The notes: generated from the letters alone by a model not told the origin. Positions 18,873-28,228 are shown, numbered from the stretch's first letter. The stretch: 64,000 nt of DNA from Bacteriovoracaceae bacterium (GCA_016784965.1 JADHTQ010000006.1:56011-120010), one strand, 5' to 3'. Program-made: numbers and translations.

Positions 18873-19944
18873 GTTCTTTTTAATAATTTATCTAACTACT
18901 TTTATCTCCAGTATAAAAGTCCATGGATATAACACAAGTCGCCTACCAGTCCTTGTCACCAAGCAGTCTATCCAACACCTACGGCTTGTTACCATCGATG
19001 GGAAGTTTACTTATTATCAACAACAAAGCACAGGTAAGTTACTGCTGTCAACAAACTATAGTGTTGACCCAGTTTTACAAGCATCTGCTGGCACCAACTA
19101 CAGACTAATCAGCTCCCCAACAAGAAGAAAAATCCTCATTTCGATGAACGAGCGCTTTTTTGACTTTATCGGTTTTAGACTGCCTAAAAAGATTTATGAA
19201 ATCGATTTTGGAAAATCAACACCCATGCAAATTGGAGAGGGGTTATTTCCCATGATTCATTTAGAAGATCATTGGGCCTCTTTTTATAATGCCCAAAGCA
19301 GGATACTCACCTTTAAAGGAATTATCAACAGAGCATCTAAGTTTCAAGTTAAACTGGTAAATGTGGTCAATCCCTACTTTATCCCCCAGCGAGTCATGTT
19401 AAGCGACAATAAGGTTGTTTACACCGATGTAAATAAAGAAGGCCTGCAAGGGGTGATCACTTTTGAGCGAAGTGTGAAAAAAACGGATGTTTTAAAAAAG
19501 CAAACTTCTGTCAGTACTAAAATTGAGCTGTGTTTAAGTAACGGTAAGCTGTTTATTGGAGAATTTGGACTTGGTAACCAAGACTTGGGATCTACCATCT
19601 CTTATTATGTCGTCAAAAAAGATGATACATTAGTTGGGCCGCAGTTGATTTATAAATCCAAAAAAAATGATATTGGAAACATAAAGTGCCAGGCAGAGCA
19701 GGACATGTTGTATTTTGTACAAAACCAACGGCTTGATAGTGGTTTGAACCGATCCGAGGTGGTCTCTTTGAATCTTGCCAAAAAATATGAAATAAAAACA
19801 CTTAGTGATCTAAGATTTGCATCACAAATTGTAAATATGGATGGACGCTTGCTCATTCCCTATTTGGAAAAGTATTATATATTACTTGGCAAAAATAACT
19901 TAGCAGATGATAGTTTTGTAAATAAAAAGAGTATAAAAAAGTGA
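18856..19944 (+). CDS. Exported protein of unknown function
   Basis: Start chosen at ATG 18856 (MALKSKFFLIIYLTTFIS, then SIKVHG-YN), a clear Sec signal peptide, rather than the upstream 18802. 362 residues. The body consists of short strands separated by turns (NERFFDFIGF, IYEIDFG, DHWASFYNA, DNKVVYTDV, RLLIPYLEKY) in a pattern suggestive of a beta-propeller, but no repeat is clear enough to name. It overlaps the upstream gene by 17 nt and the downstream gene by 4 nt (GTGA). Confidence 0.55.
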   Translation: MALKSKFFLIIYLTTFISSIKVHGYNTSRLPVLVTKQSIQHLRLVTIDGKFTYYQQQSTGKLLLSTNYSVDPVLQASAGTNYRLISSPTRRKILISMNERFFDFIGFRLPKKIYEIDFGKSTPMQIGEGLFPMIHLEDHWASFYNAQSRILTFKGIINRASKFQVKLVNVVNPYFIPQRVMLSDNKVVYTDVNKEGLQGVITFERSVKKTDVLKKQTSVSTKIELCLSNGKLFIGEFGLGNQDLGSTISYYVVKKDDTLVGPQLIYKSKKNDIGNIKCQAEQDMLYFVQNQRLDSGLNRSEVVSLNLAKKYEIKTLSDLRFASQIVNMDGRLLIPYLEKYYILLGKNNLADDSFVNKKSIKK

Positions 19945-21155
19945 ATTGGATACAGGGTTTGAAAACATTTCTGATTATTTTTATATGCATTTGCATGGGT
20001 CTTCTACCCTGCTTTGCAGATGGGCCAGATCCAAATCAAAAGCAAAAAGCGCCACAAACTGTAGAGTTACATTACTATATTTCTAATGATAAGCTACCTT
20101 TGGAGTTGATCTTTCTCATTGACTCGATTCAACGCTTAAGTGCCAAAAGCTGGGATAAAATACAGTTTCGCGATTTTTCACAGACCATTTTAAAACTTGA
20201 TCTGGCATTTTCTAAAATGCAACATTTGGATATGTTTTTTTTGGCAAAAACAGAAATTTATAAAAGCATTCTGCATTTTAACCAAAGTATTAAATCAATT
20301 CATAGCATCCCAACCCCTAAACAATTTGAAATCAACCGCAAATTACTCAGTAGTAAGTTAAAAAACCTACCTGCTTTTGTTTTTTGGCTGGTCATGGCCA
20401 CCCAAAGAGATATTAAGCTGTTAATTGGTTCCACTTCCTATAATGATCTTATGGAGCATTTAAAGCGCAAAAGAAGACTAAAAGACCGACGTTTAAAGAG
20501 TTTACATCACAAGTTTAACTATCTACTGCCGCTATATGAAAAAATTATTACTCTTACAGAAGAAGAGCTTGGCCAAGATTTGTTACCACTGATGAACTCT
20601 ACACTCAAAAAGCTTGCTCATTTTGGGACAATCTTTGTTCGCTATGGCCATTACCAAACAAAGACAAAAACAAAAGCAAAAGGCAAAGGCAAAACAAAAG
20701 ATGAAGATAAGCTGCAGTTTTTTACTATTGCTAATCAGCTCAGCAACAATGAAACATTACAATCGCGCGTCGATGAGATTATTGACAACTTAATCAATAA
20801 AATTGCAAATCAAACAGGGCCCGCTCTCCCTCCCCAATGGGCCCCTCAAGCTGATACCATTGGGTTGACAAAACCAAATCCCCACTACCTGCCTCCCCAA
20901 AAACTTCCGCGTCCTGTTACTGACTGGGATCCCATAAATCCCAAACCTGAACCAGACTATTTAGCACCAGCGGTCTTACCTGATCCAGTTTATGATTGGT
21001 TAGCTGATCAATACGAACCAAATGATCACTACCAAGCTCCAAAGACCCTACCAAAACCGACTGATGATTGGCATCAACATCGACTGCTCGATAATCCTGA
21101 ACAATTAGATAAGGGCAAAAATGTTGATCCTGCTGCTGATTGGATAATGAACTAA
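19941..21155 (+). CDS. Exported protein with Lys-rich linker and C-terminal Pro-Asp-Trp repeats
   Basis: 404 residues, GTG start overlapping the preceding stop (GTGA). Signal peptide at residues 1-27 ends LLPCFA-DG. The central region is helical. Near residues 239-253 is a low-complexity stretch (KTKTKAKGKGKTK) encoded by imperfect 6-bp DNA units. The C-terminus carries three or four degenerate 20-24-residue repeats with the core Y-x-x-P-x-x-L-P-x-P-x-x-D-W (for example HYLPPQKLPRPVTDW and HYQAPKTLPKPTDDW). Such repeats often mediate binding to cell wall or partner proteins; the ligand is unknown. Last gene of the 14903-21155 operon. Confidence 0.6.
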   Translation: MNWIQGLKTFLIIFICICMGLLPCFADGPDPNQKQKAPQTVELHYYISNDKLPLELIFLIDSIQRLSAKSWDKIQFRDFSQTILKLDLAFSKMQHLDMFFLAKTEIYKSILHFNQSIKSIHSIPTPKQFEINRKLLSSKLKNLPAFVFWLVMATQRDIKLLIGSTSYNDLMEHLKRKRRLKDRRLKSLHHKFNYLLPLYEKIITLTEEELGQDLLPLMNSTLKKLAHFGTIFVRYGHYQTKTKTKAKGKGKTKDEDKLQFFTIANQLSNNETLQSRVDEIIDNLINKIANQTGPALPPQWAPQADTIGLTKPNPHYLPPQKLPRPVTDWDPINPKPEPDYLAPAVLPDPVYDWLADQYEPNDHYQAPKTLPKPTDDWHQHRLLDNPEQLDKGKNVDPAADWIMN

Positions 21156-22171
21156 ATAAACGCCATGGTTAAGGCCTCAACCACACGTGGAATAACAGTG
21201 GGATCAAATATCTTGCCACGGTCATACTCTACAGTCTTAATAGCAAGTTTATACATATCCTTTGGCTTGTGCCTATTTCGGGCAATGGCATGATCATAGA
21301 AGTTAGCAAAGGCAACCGTTCTTGCTAATTTATAAATTTTATCCTCTTTAATCCCTTTAGGAAAGCCTCCTCCATTAAAGTATTCATGGTGTTGGGCCAC
21401 AATGGTGACAACTTCTTCTGAAATACCTGGGACTTTTTTAATCAAGTTGGCGCCCTTCATGGGATGGTCTTGAATCGCTTGAGAGTATAGTACATTGCTG
21501 GGATTTTCTAGAATGTGGGGGGGGATTTTTGCTTTACCATAGTCATGAAAAAGTGCCCCCATATAAACATTTTCTAAAACTGATTTATGTCCATGTCCCA
21601 GTGCCATGGCCAAATATACAGAGAGGTTGGCAACGTTTATTGAGTGCTCAGCAATATCTTGATTAGTGCTACGCAGTTTTGCCAAAATTGTGGCGGGGAT
21701 TTTTCTAGAAGAAACATCTTCAATAATCTCATTGGCCGTTTCCTGTAGGGCCATAACTCTGCTACTGGTTAACTCTAAATCAGTAAAGACATCATACACG
21801 CGCTCTTTTAAGTCTACTCTGGCTTCGGCAAGGTCGCGGTACTGTTCACCAACATTGCCCACCAACTCATTGACGGCATTTTGTTTTGCTTTTTTAATCC
21901 ACTTCATAAAATCATTTAACTGCTCAAGAGCTATGTAGACATTTTTTACATTACTGGCGATAAACAGATCATATTTTTCAGCTGAGATACAGTCTTGCTT
22001 TTCTTTAAATTTAATGAACTTATCATTAATTTTTAAAAAGATATCTACACAAAGAGGCTCATTGGGGTGAATTTTAGACAATTGCACAGGGGCAAAATCC
22101 TCTTTTACAGTACTTGTGTTTACCAAAAAATCCTCCGATATTGTTAATATTTTCGTCCACTTAACCTTCAT
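21152..22171 (-). CDS. HD-GYP domain protein
   Basis: 339 residues from ATG 22171; a TTG at 22198 is the only earlier start in frame. The N-terminal 110 residues resemble the small sensor-like domain seen before HD-GYP modules in Bdellovibrionota. The C-terminal half is the HD-GYP phosphodiesterase core: EHSINVANLS, LFHDYGKAKIP, DHPMKGANL and HHEYFNGGGFPKG. The signature Gly-Tyr-Pro reads Gly-Phe-Pro, a common variant. It would hydrolyse cyclic-di-GMP (or cGAMP-type dinucleotides) in the cytoplasm. Convergent with the operon to its left, overlapping by 4 nt. Confidence 0.85.
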   Translation of the reverse strand: MKVKWTKILTISEDFLVNTSTVKEDFAPVQLSKIHPNEPLCVDIFLKINDKFIKFKEKQDCISAEKYDLFIASNVKNVYIALEQLNDFMKWIKKAKQNAVNELVGNVGEQYRDLAEARVDLKERVYDVFTDLELTSSRVMALQETANEIIEDVSSRKIPATILAKLRSTNQDIAEHSINVANLSVYLAMALGHGHKSVLENVYMGALFHDYGKAKIPPHILENPSNVLYSQAIQDHPMKGANLIKKVPGISEEVVTIVAQHHEYFNGGGFPKGIKEDKIYKLARTVAFANFYDHAIARNRHKPKDMYKLAIKTVEYDRGKIFDPTVIPRVVEALTMAFI

Positions 22172-22287
22172 TCTATGAACTATTTTGGCCTTACGCAATT
22201 ACATATGTTAAATTATTTTTAAATTAGCCACTTTCATGATAGAGAGTCGTCACTGCCAAAATAAAGTTGCTACTTGGAGGCATATAG

Positions 22288-23595
22288 ATGCTAAGCAAAA
22301 AACCTTACAAAGGAACTCGTGATTTTTTCCCCGCCGATAAGAGAGTTCAAGATTATTTATTTGAAAAAATGAAATTCACCGCCAAACTATTTGGCCATGA
22401 GCCCTATGATGGGCCTCTTATCGAAGAAGTTGAGCTTTATAAGGCAAAATCGGGCGAAGAGTTAATCAATGAACAAATATATTCATTTTACGATCGAGGC
22501 AAACGTTTTGTGGCCATCAGACCTGAGATGACTCCTACCTTGGCCCGCATGGTTGCAGGAATTCACCTCGAGTACCCCAAGCCTATCAGGCTCTACTCTA
22601 TCCCAAATCTTATGAGATATGAAAATCCCCAAAAAGGGCGCCTGAGAGAGCATTGGCAATTTAACTGTGACATTTTTGGGGCCCCAGAAGGACTTGGAGA
22701 AATTGAAATTTTACAAGTCCTAATTACATTGATGCAAAATTTTGGAGCAGATGAGTCACAATTTGAAATACTTTTAAATGATAGAACTGTTGTGGAGAGC
22801 ATTTTTTGTGGACTAATGAAGTTAGATGATAGCGAAATTTTAAAGTTATATAAAATTATCGATAAGTCCAAAAAGGTAGATCAGGATGCCTTAAATGCTA
22901 TGATCTCTAAGTTATCCCTAAGTAAAGTTAATCGAGAGATTTTTGCTAACTATTTAAAATTGAGCAGCTTTGACGAACTACTTAGTTTTTTACAAAAGAA
23001 CCAACTTGTGGAGTGTGCTGCCAATTTACGCAACCTGATCGATCAATTAGAGCAATTAGATTTACTGAAATTTGTCAAATATGACTCATCGATTGTACGA
23101 GGGCTTGATTATTACACGGGCATGGTGTTTGAAGTTTTTGACAAACATCCTGGTAACAGACGGGCCATTTGTGGTGGTGGGGCCTATGCTAACCTTTTAA
23201 AAATTTTTAACGAACCTGCGCTGCCCGGTGTGGGCTTTGGTTTGGGGGATGTGACCTTAAAGGATTTTTTGAGTGTTCACAATCTTTTGCCCTGTTTTGA
23301 TAAACCTTCTAATGATCTTTTTTTAACATTCCAAGATGAGCGCTGCCAAAATATTGCTTTAAAGCTTGCTCAACAGCTAAGATTGCAGGGCATCCAGGTG
23401 ATCGCCCATTTGGTCCCACTTAAGTTTAAAAAAGTATTTTCCCTGGCGCAAAAAAAAGGCGCGCGTTTTGTTTGCTTAATGGGAGACAAAGAGTTGGATC
23501 AACAGTTGGTACAAATTAAAAACTTACAAACAAAAGAGCAGTTGAGTTTTTCCACCAATGACGTAGAGGGCATCTCCAAGCTCCTGTTACCTTGA
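22288..23595 (+). CDS. hisS: Histidyl-tRNA synthetase
   Basis: 435-residue class II synthetase. Motif 2 is RPEMTPTLARM, the His-specific signatures GLDYYTGMVFEV and GGGAYANLL are present, and the C-terminal anticodon-binding domain starts near residue 340. Length matches HisRS (about 420-440). GGAGG lies 9 nt before the ATG. It charges tRNA-His in the cytoplasm. Monocistronic as far as can be seen. Confidence 0.95.
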   Translation: MLSKKPYKGTRDFFPADKRVQDYLFEKMKFTAKLFGHEPYDGPLIEEVELYKAKSGEELINEQIYSFYDRGKRFVAIRPEMTPTLARMVAGIHLEYPKPIRLYSIPNLMRYENPQKGRLREHWQFNCDIFGAPEGLGEIEILQVLITLMQNFGADESQFEILLNDRTVVESIFCGLMKLDDSEILKLYKIIDKSKKVDQDALNAMISKLSLSKVNREIFANYLKLSSFDELLSFLQKNQLVECAANLRNLIDQLEQLDLLKFVKYDSSIVRGLDYYTGMVFEVFDKHPGNRRAICGGGAYANLLKIFNEPALPGVGFGLGDVTLKDFLSVHNLLPCFDKPSNDLFLTFQDERCQNIALKLAQQLRLQGIQVIAHLVPLKFKKVFSLAQKKGARFVCLMGDKELDQQLVQIKNLQTKEQLSFSTNDVEGISKLLLP

Positions 23596-23651
23596 CAAAT
23601 CCGAAAATTTAGGGGAACGTCACTGATTAGCGGGTAATCCATTGGGGGCAT

Positions 23652-24557
23652 ATGGTGAAAGTTCAACTACTTATATATCAGTTTTTCATATTCTTTTTTA
23701 TCCTCCCAATTGCTGCAAACCTAATACCCAATAACTGTGCTGCTTCTGACATTATTAACAAAACGATTTATCGCGAAGATAAGCGCCTCAATCTACATGA
23801 AGTTACAATTCCACAAATTAAAACTTGGGCAAGATCGACTGCTGCGATGATTCCAACTTACTGGTTTGAGAAGCCAGAAGATTTTGACGGAATGCGATTT
23901 GATTTGATGCCCAGCAACTTAGATGTGTGCAGCTGGGAGCGCTTTAGTGAACAAACTGCAGTTGCTGAATGTACCGGGTTTTTGGTAGGACCCGATGTTT
24001 TAGTTACCGCGGGGCACTGCGCACCTACAAAAAAAATATGCGAAGATTACTACTGGGTCTTTGACTTTAAATTAAAAGAAGATGGGACCAATCCCCGCTA
24101 CTTTTTGCATGACCAAATTTATTCTTGTAAAGAATTGATCTATTCATCTTTATATTACCCAACTCCTGACATTGCAGTTATTCGTTTAGATCGTGAGGTA
24201 GTTGATAGAGCACCGCTGACATTTAGGGATGTCGATAAAGTGGCGGATAATGCCAATTTAGTTGTAATTGGTCACCCATCTGGGCTGCCTTCTAAAGTCT
24301 CTTTGAGTGGAACTATTGTTGATAATACTAATCCTCAATTTTTTACAGCTCACGTGGATACCTTTTCTGGCAATTCGGGCTCACCGGTGTTTGATCTTAC
24401 CTCGGGGTTGGTAGAGGGTGTTTTAGTTAGAGGAAATAGGGATTATGTTTTAAATACGGAACATCGTTGTTTTGAGGCCTTTGTCTGTTTGGACCAAAAT
24501 AATTGTACGGCCTCAGAAAGTGTGCAGAGGATCTCTGTTATTAGAAAGAAGATTTGA
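23652..24557 (+). CDS. Exported trypsin-like serine protease (S1B-like)
   Basis: 301 residues with a signal peptide (hydrophobic residues 5-25, IAANLIPNN region). The chymotrypsin-fold triad is visible: His in LVTAGHCAPT, Asp in PDIAVIRLDRE, Ser in SGNSGSPVFD. The layout matches V8/glutamyl-endopeptidase-like exported proteases. Several Cys residues suggest disulphides. Secreted proteases are abundant in predatory Bdellovibrionota. A small lipoprotein gene follows after 29 nt. Confidence 0.88.
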   Translation: MVKVQLLIYQFFIFFFILPIAANLIPNNCAASDIINKTIYREDKRLNLHEVTIPQIKTWARSTAAMIPTYWFEKPEDFDGMRFDLMPSNLDVCSWERFSEQTAVAECTGFLVGPDVLVTAGHCAPTKKICEDYYWVFDFKLKEDGTNPRYFLHDQIYSCKELIYSSLYYPTPDIAVIRLDREVVDRAPLTFRDVDKVADNANLVVIGHPSGLPSKVSLSGTIVDNTNPQFFTAHVDTFSGNSGSPVFDLTSGLVEGVLVRGNRDYVLNTEHRCFEAFVCLDQNNCTASESVQRISVIRKKI

Positions 24558-24586
24558 TAGTATTAATATAAAAAAGAGGAAATTAG

Positions 24587-25033
24587 ATGAGAATAATTCT
24601 TTTGATGTTATTTGCTTTGATTGTGGTCGGCCTTTATGGGTGTCGCAGTGAAGATGATACGGGGATTATTAGTGCTGCTTGCAGTTTTACAGTTTCGGGG
24701 AATTTGACTGCCAACAATCAAGGAGACGCCGCGACCGTAACTTCTTCCGGCAAGACCTTAATTTGTGATGTAGATGCAAAAGATATTTCACTTGGGTATC
24801 CTAGAGTTAGTATTACAGTTTCATCTTACAACGGCCCTGCTACTTATAATGTTGATCCAAACGACTTCACTTATGAAGAATCAAGTGATGGCACCATCTA
24901 TCGATCGGGGGAAAGCTCAAGGTGCTCTATAACTTATGAGACTTCAGATTCGGGGAATTTTAACTGTAGTATTTTGCAGGTCGATGGGGGCGGATCAATT
25001 ATCCATATTGAAAATGGCTCTTTTAACATCTAG
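24587..25033 (+). CDS. Small lipoprotein of unknown function
   Basis: 148 residues; lipoprotein signal MRIILLMLFALIVVGLYGC with lipidated Cys19, followed by RSEDD. The mature part is Ser/Thr/Gly-rich with predicted short strands (VTSSGKTLICDV, YPRVSITVSSY) and four Cys residues, so it looks like a small beta-sandwich. GAGGA precedes the ATG. Probably in the same transcript as the serine protease. No family recognised. Confidence 0.6.
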   Translation: MRIILLMLFALIVVGLYGCRSEDDTGIISAACSFTVSGNLTANNQGDAATVTSSGKTLICDVDAKDISLGYPRVSITVSSYNGPATYNVDPNDFTYEESSDGTIYRSGESSRCSITYETSDSGNFNCSILQVDGGGSIIHIENGSFNI

Positions 25034-25054
25034 TATAAAAATTTCTTCTGGCCC

Positions 25055-25114
25055 AAACTGAAAACAGCAACAGCAACGGCAACGGAAACAGATTCGGTTC
25101 CAGTTCCAGTTTCA
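25055..25114. repeat. GNAACN-type repeat, intergenic
   Basis: About ten imperfect 6-bp units (GAAAAC, AGCAAC, GGCAAC, GGAAAC) followed by partly complementary units (GGTTCC, AGTTCC, AGTTTC), so the two halves can pair. It sits 22 nt after the lipoprotein stop codon. The rest of the 261-bp gap to the next gene shows nothing else apart from that gene's AGGAG ribosome site. Confidence 0.75.
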
Positions 25115-25294
25115 CCCAAAATACAGCATCAATTGTAATAGCACGCCATTACCAGTACTTATTAATCAATAAAATCAACAGTTTTTCTGCGCGTCTACTG
25201 CGGGGCCCAAATTTCGGCTCATTGACAGCATCGGTGGTTTGGCCTATTGCTCCTATAGATTTTAGATGTTTTTAAAAAAAAGGAGCTTACTATC

Positions 25295-26347
25295 ATGAAA
25301 ACAATTTATTTATTATCTTTTTTGTTACTTATTAGCGGCAACAGTTGGTCATTTGGGGTGCGGGGCGTAGATTCTGCGGATCAAAATATTTATGTTATTG
25401 GACATAAAAGTCCCGATGCTGATTCAATCGTTGGTGCTTTATCGCTTGCTCACTATTATGGGTACAAGGCCTTGAGGTCTGGACCAGTTAATGCTGAAAC
25501 TCAATATATCTTAAACTACTTTGGAGTTGCTGCTCCTTCCATGTTGGATTCCATTGAAGACAAGAAGTTTTTTCTAGTTGATCACAGTGTAAAATCTCAG
25601 GCGCCAAGCTGCTTGCAGAGTAAAGATATTGTCGGAATTGTTGATCACCATCCAATCCAAGAAGGGTCATTTTTATTTAACCGACCAATTAACATTAATA
25701 CTAAATCATGGGGCAGTTCTGTCTCTATTGTGGCGTCTTTATATTTTGCTGCAAAAAAGAAAATATCAAAGCAGATGGCAGGGATTATGCTCGGAGCGAT
25801 TTTGTCAGATACTTCTGGGCTAGATGAAGTTAAGGCCACTGAGCATGATGAAGTTATGGCAAATAAGCTTAGAAAAATTATTGGTATGGACCGTGAGGCT
25901 TCAGATAAGTTGTTTCAAGAGATGGTTAAGGCCAAGTCTGATCTTAGTGCTTTAAGTTCAGAGGGCGTTGTACTGTCTGATTATAAAAATTTCATTCTCA
26001 ATGGTTATAAAGTTGGATTTGGTGTAGCAGAAACTATTTCACCCCAAATTTTGCTGGATAGAAAGCAAAGCTTACTAGAGGCGATGGCAACAATTAAGGC
26101 CAGACAAAACTTGGATTTTATTTTCTTTTCAATCACTGATGTAAGCCCACAAAGCAAAGGCGCTCATTTGATGGTGTTAAGTGCACAAGAAGAAGATTTA
26201 GCAGCTGTGGCATTTGAGAAGAGTTCTATCAAAAACATTATTCATTTGCCTGGATTTACTTCGCGCAAAAGACAGCTTCTACCTCCAATTCGTGCTCTTA
26301 TTTTGCAAAAGGATCCAGTTGAGTTTGTCGATCCCTGCTTACAATGA
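25295..26347 (+). CDS. ppaC: Family II inorganic pyrophosphatase with a signal peptide
   Basis: 350-residue DHH-superfamily manganese pyrophosphatase. The defining motifs are present: GHKSPDADSI, VDHS, IVDHHP, and the substrate-binding SRKRQLLPPI in the C-terminal DHHA2 domain. A hydrophobic N-terminus (MKTIYLLSFLLLISGNSWSF) that cytosolic PpaC lacks precedes the catalytic domain, which starts near residue 31. The protein is therefore predicted to be exported, where it would hydrolyse PPi or a related phosphate ester in the periplasm. AGGAG lies 9 nt before the ATG. A strong terminator follows. Confidence 0.88.
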   Translation: MKTIYLLSFLLLISGNSWSFGVRGVDSADQNIYVIGHKSPDADSIVGALSLAHYYGYKALRSGPVNAETQYILNYFGVAAPSMLDSIEDKKFFLVDHSVKSQAPSCLQSKDIVGIVDHHPIQEGSFLFNRPININTKSWGSSVSIVASLYFAAKKKISKQMAGIMLGAILSDTSGLDEVKATEHDEVMANKLRKIIGMDREASDKLFQEMVKAKSDLSALSSEGVVLSDYKNFILNGYKVGFGVAETISPQILLDRKQSLLEAMATIKARQNLDFIFFSITDVSPQSKGAHLMVLSAQEEDLAAVAFEKSSIKNIIHLPGFTSRKRQLLPPIRALILQKDPVEFVDPCLQ

Positions 26348-26398
26348 ATTTAATATAAACAGTTATTTTTTAGACTCCGTTAAGTTTAAAAATAAATC

Positions 26399-26432
26399 AG
26401 TGCCCTGTTTGATCCAGGGCACTTTTTTTTTT
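26399..26432 (+). terminator. Intrinsic terminator after the pyrophosphatase
   Basis: 9-bp stem AGTGCCCTG / CAGGGCACT (26399-26407 and 26415-26423) with a 7-nt loop, followed by a run of ten T. Confidence 0.92.
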
Positions 26433-26482
26433 AGCTACAATGTATTATACTAATTACACAATTTGTACATCAAGGAGTTAGT

Positions 26483-27121
26483 ATGAAATCCCTGTTTAAA
26501 ACTATGATCATTACCAGTTGTTTTTTGCTGTCCTCTGCGACTATGGCAGAGTCCTTTTTATTTCCCAAAAAAAATAATGTCTCACCTAAAAGGGTTGCCC
26601 AAAAAGTCTTGGGGAAGCGGTCGTCAGGAAAATTAAATCGAACAATTGTCAAGTTTTACAAGCACAAAAATAGCTACCTACAAATTGGCTACGCTTTTAC
26701 CACGCCTCATTCTGACTACAGCTTTGCAAAAGATATGCACAACATCGGTATAGATTACCTATTTAAAAGACGAGCTATCTTACATGGTGTTGGTATTGTT
26801 GGTGCTTTTGGTACTGATTCATATAACTTTGAACTTATCTACAACGGCTTTGTCCACTTCACAAAACTTTTTAGAGCAATCCCTTTAGTCCCCTATTTTG
26901 GGCTGCAACTTGGAGGTGGTTACCACTCATTTGACGGGACAACCAAATTTAAAAAGGCCGCTTTTAATGATACCAACATCAATAGCTACATCGTGGCCCG
27001 AGTGAAAGTTGGATTCTTTTATTCGATCAACGAAGATGTCACAATGGGTTTTACCTTTGAAAATAACTTTCTCCAAGAGCGCGCTTTGGGTGGAGGAGTT
27101 AGCCTTTTGCTAAAACTCTAA
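26483..27121 (+). CDS. Outer-membrane beta-barrel protein
   Basis: 212 residues; signal peptide MKSLFKTMIITSCFLLSSAT ending ATMA-ES. The mature protein alternates strands and turns (YLQIGYAFTT, NIGIDYLF, GVGIVGAFG, YFGLQLGGGY, IVARVKVGFFY, VTMGFTFENN) and ends GGGVSLLLKL, consistent with an 8-strand barrel like OmpW/OmpA-type small porins. AAGGAG lies 7 nt before the ATG. Monocistronic, with a terminator upstream. Specific function unknown. Confidence 0.7.
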   Translation: MKSLFKTMIITSCFLLSSATMAESFLFPKKNNVSPKRVAQKVLGKRSSGKLNRTIVKFYKHKNSYLQIGYAFTTPHSDYSFAKDMHNIGIDYLFKRRAILHGVGIVGAFGTDSYNFELIYNGFVHFTKLFRAIPLVPYFGLQLGGGYHSFDGTTKFKKAAFNDTNINSYIVARVKVGFFYSINEDVTMGFTFENNFLQERALGGGVSLLLKL

Positions 27122-27136
27122 ACTAATTTAGTGTTA

Positions 27137-27160
27137 AAGGTTACCAGCAAGGTTACCAGC
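27137..27160. repeat. Perfect tandem 12-mer containing GGTTACC
   Basis: AAGGTTACCAGC occurs twice in a row (27137-27148, 27149-27160). The second copy contains the TAA stop codon of the minus-strand gene at 27153. It looks like the 12-bp repeats at 33459, 42614 and 58669, but no longer palindromic element is attached here, so membership of that family is uncertain. Confidence 0.6.
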
Positions 27161-28223
27161 GGTAGGATAGGCCCACTAAAATCCGTGGGCCTGAAACCTT
27201 AATCGAATAATCATCAGCATTTTCTATGATATAACTTTCATTTCTAAAATAATAATCAATGATCGCCCTGACTCCTACACCATTTTTAAAGTAGTACTTG
27301 GTGCCAACTCCTCCTGAAAAGAAGTTACTCGAACCTTCATTGTCAATTACGTCTTTTGAGATTCCAAGTCCAAAAGTGCCCACCACCATGGCAATTAAGC
27401 GGTGATAGGCCAAGGGATCTTCTAGAAAGTGCCAACTAACCGCCACTCCATACTCAAAAGCAGACTCACTTTTTTCATCACCGGCCGAGATTACTGTATT
27501 TTGACTGAAGGTATGTAAAAATATGGCCAAAGAAAATTTGTGAATCCAGCTATGTTGGTTGGAGAAGTATTTTTCAAAACCAAAAGAAAAATCAGAAGCC
27601 GAAGACTTTCCAACCACTACTGAACTTCCGCTTTGCACGCGGGTAGATCCTAGTCCATTAAAATAAATATTTGCATAGAGCTCCCAGGTCTTGTTCCAAG
27701 CAACGCCACTGACGCTGGCAGAGCCGCGTACTGCCTCATCTGCAGTAGGCCTGCCCACTTTTTGCTCATCGGCCTTCAGCATTGATAGATCCTCTTGATC
27801 AGCAGCACCCAAGTCTTCTTGAGACGGACTATCACTAATTGGAATTTGGGGTACAATCATTTTGGTGGCATCATCGGTGAGCTCTACCGGGGAGGCAATC
27901 TTTAGCTTCATCACATAATCATTGCGCACAAACTGACGGGCAATTATTCTATAGAGTGACCAAATCGAGCGCGAGGGAGATGCTTTTACCACTACCCCGC
28001 GGGCCACTACCCCATCTGTTTGAAAAAATTTGGCATGATCTCCAACTACCAGACCATCTTCTAGTCCTCTATTGATTAAGACAGTTTTTTTAGAATCAGA
28101 AACTTTAAGCACGCGCAAGGTAAGCTTTTCATCGAGTTCCAAGGAGTGGGCAGCACTTATTAAAAAAATAAAGGCCCCAAAAAATAAAACTAAATTAATT
28201 TGTTTCATAACTTTCATAACCAT
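27153..28223 (-). CDS. Outer-membrane protein with N-terminal beta module, paralogue-like to its neighbour
   Basis: 356 residues; signal peptide with hydrophobic core LVLFFGAFIFLISAAHS. Residues about 30-115 form a small beta module (VLKVSDSKKTVLINRGLEDG, VGDHAKFF, GVVVKASPSRSIWSLYRI) with the same layout as residues 25-125 of the neighbouring protein. Next is a Ser/Glu/Asp-rich linker, then a barrel-like region ending LVGLSYRW, an aromatic terminus typical of outer-membrane barrels. The ATG at 28217 is better spaced from AAGG than the one at 28223. Follows the 28229 gene after 5 nt, so it is the second gene of a pair. The stop codon lies in a tandem 12-mer. Confidence 0.65.
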   Translation of the reverse strand: MVMKVMKQINLVLFFGAFIFLISAAHSLELDEKLTLRVLKVSDSKKTVLINRGLEDGLVVGDHAKFFQTDGVVARGVVVKASPSRSIWSLYRIIARQFVRNDYVMKLKIASPVELTDDATKMIVPQIPISDSPSQEDLGAADQEDLSMLKADEQKVGRPTADEAVRGSASVSGVAWNKTWELYANIYFNGLGSTRVQSGSSVVVGKSSASDFSFGFEKYFSNQHSWIHKFSLAIFLHTFSQNTVISAGDEKSESAFEYGVAVSWHFLEDPLAYHRLIAMVVGTFGLGISKDVIDNEGSSNFFSGGVGTKYYFKNGVGVRAIIDYYFRNESYIIENADDYSIKVSGPRILVGLSYRW

Positions 28224-28228
28224 TTACC

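Noticed and set aside
27137..27160. Tandem 12-mer as a full copy of the palindromic element
   Set aside because: No GTCAC or A-run sequence follows the GGTTACC, so only the tandem pattern matches; it is listed as a repeat only.
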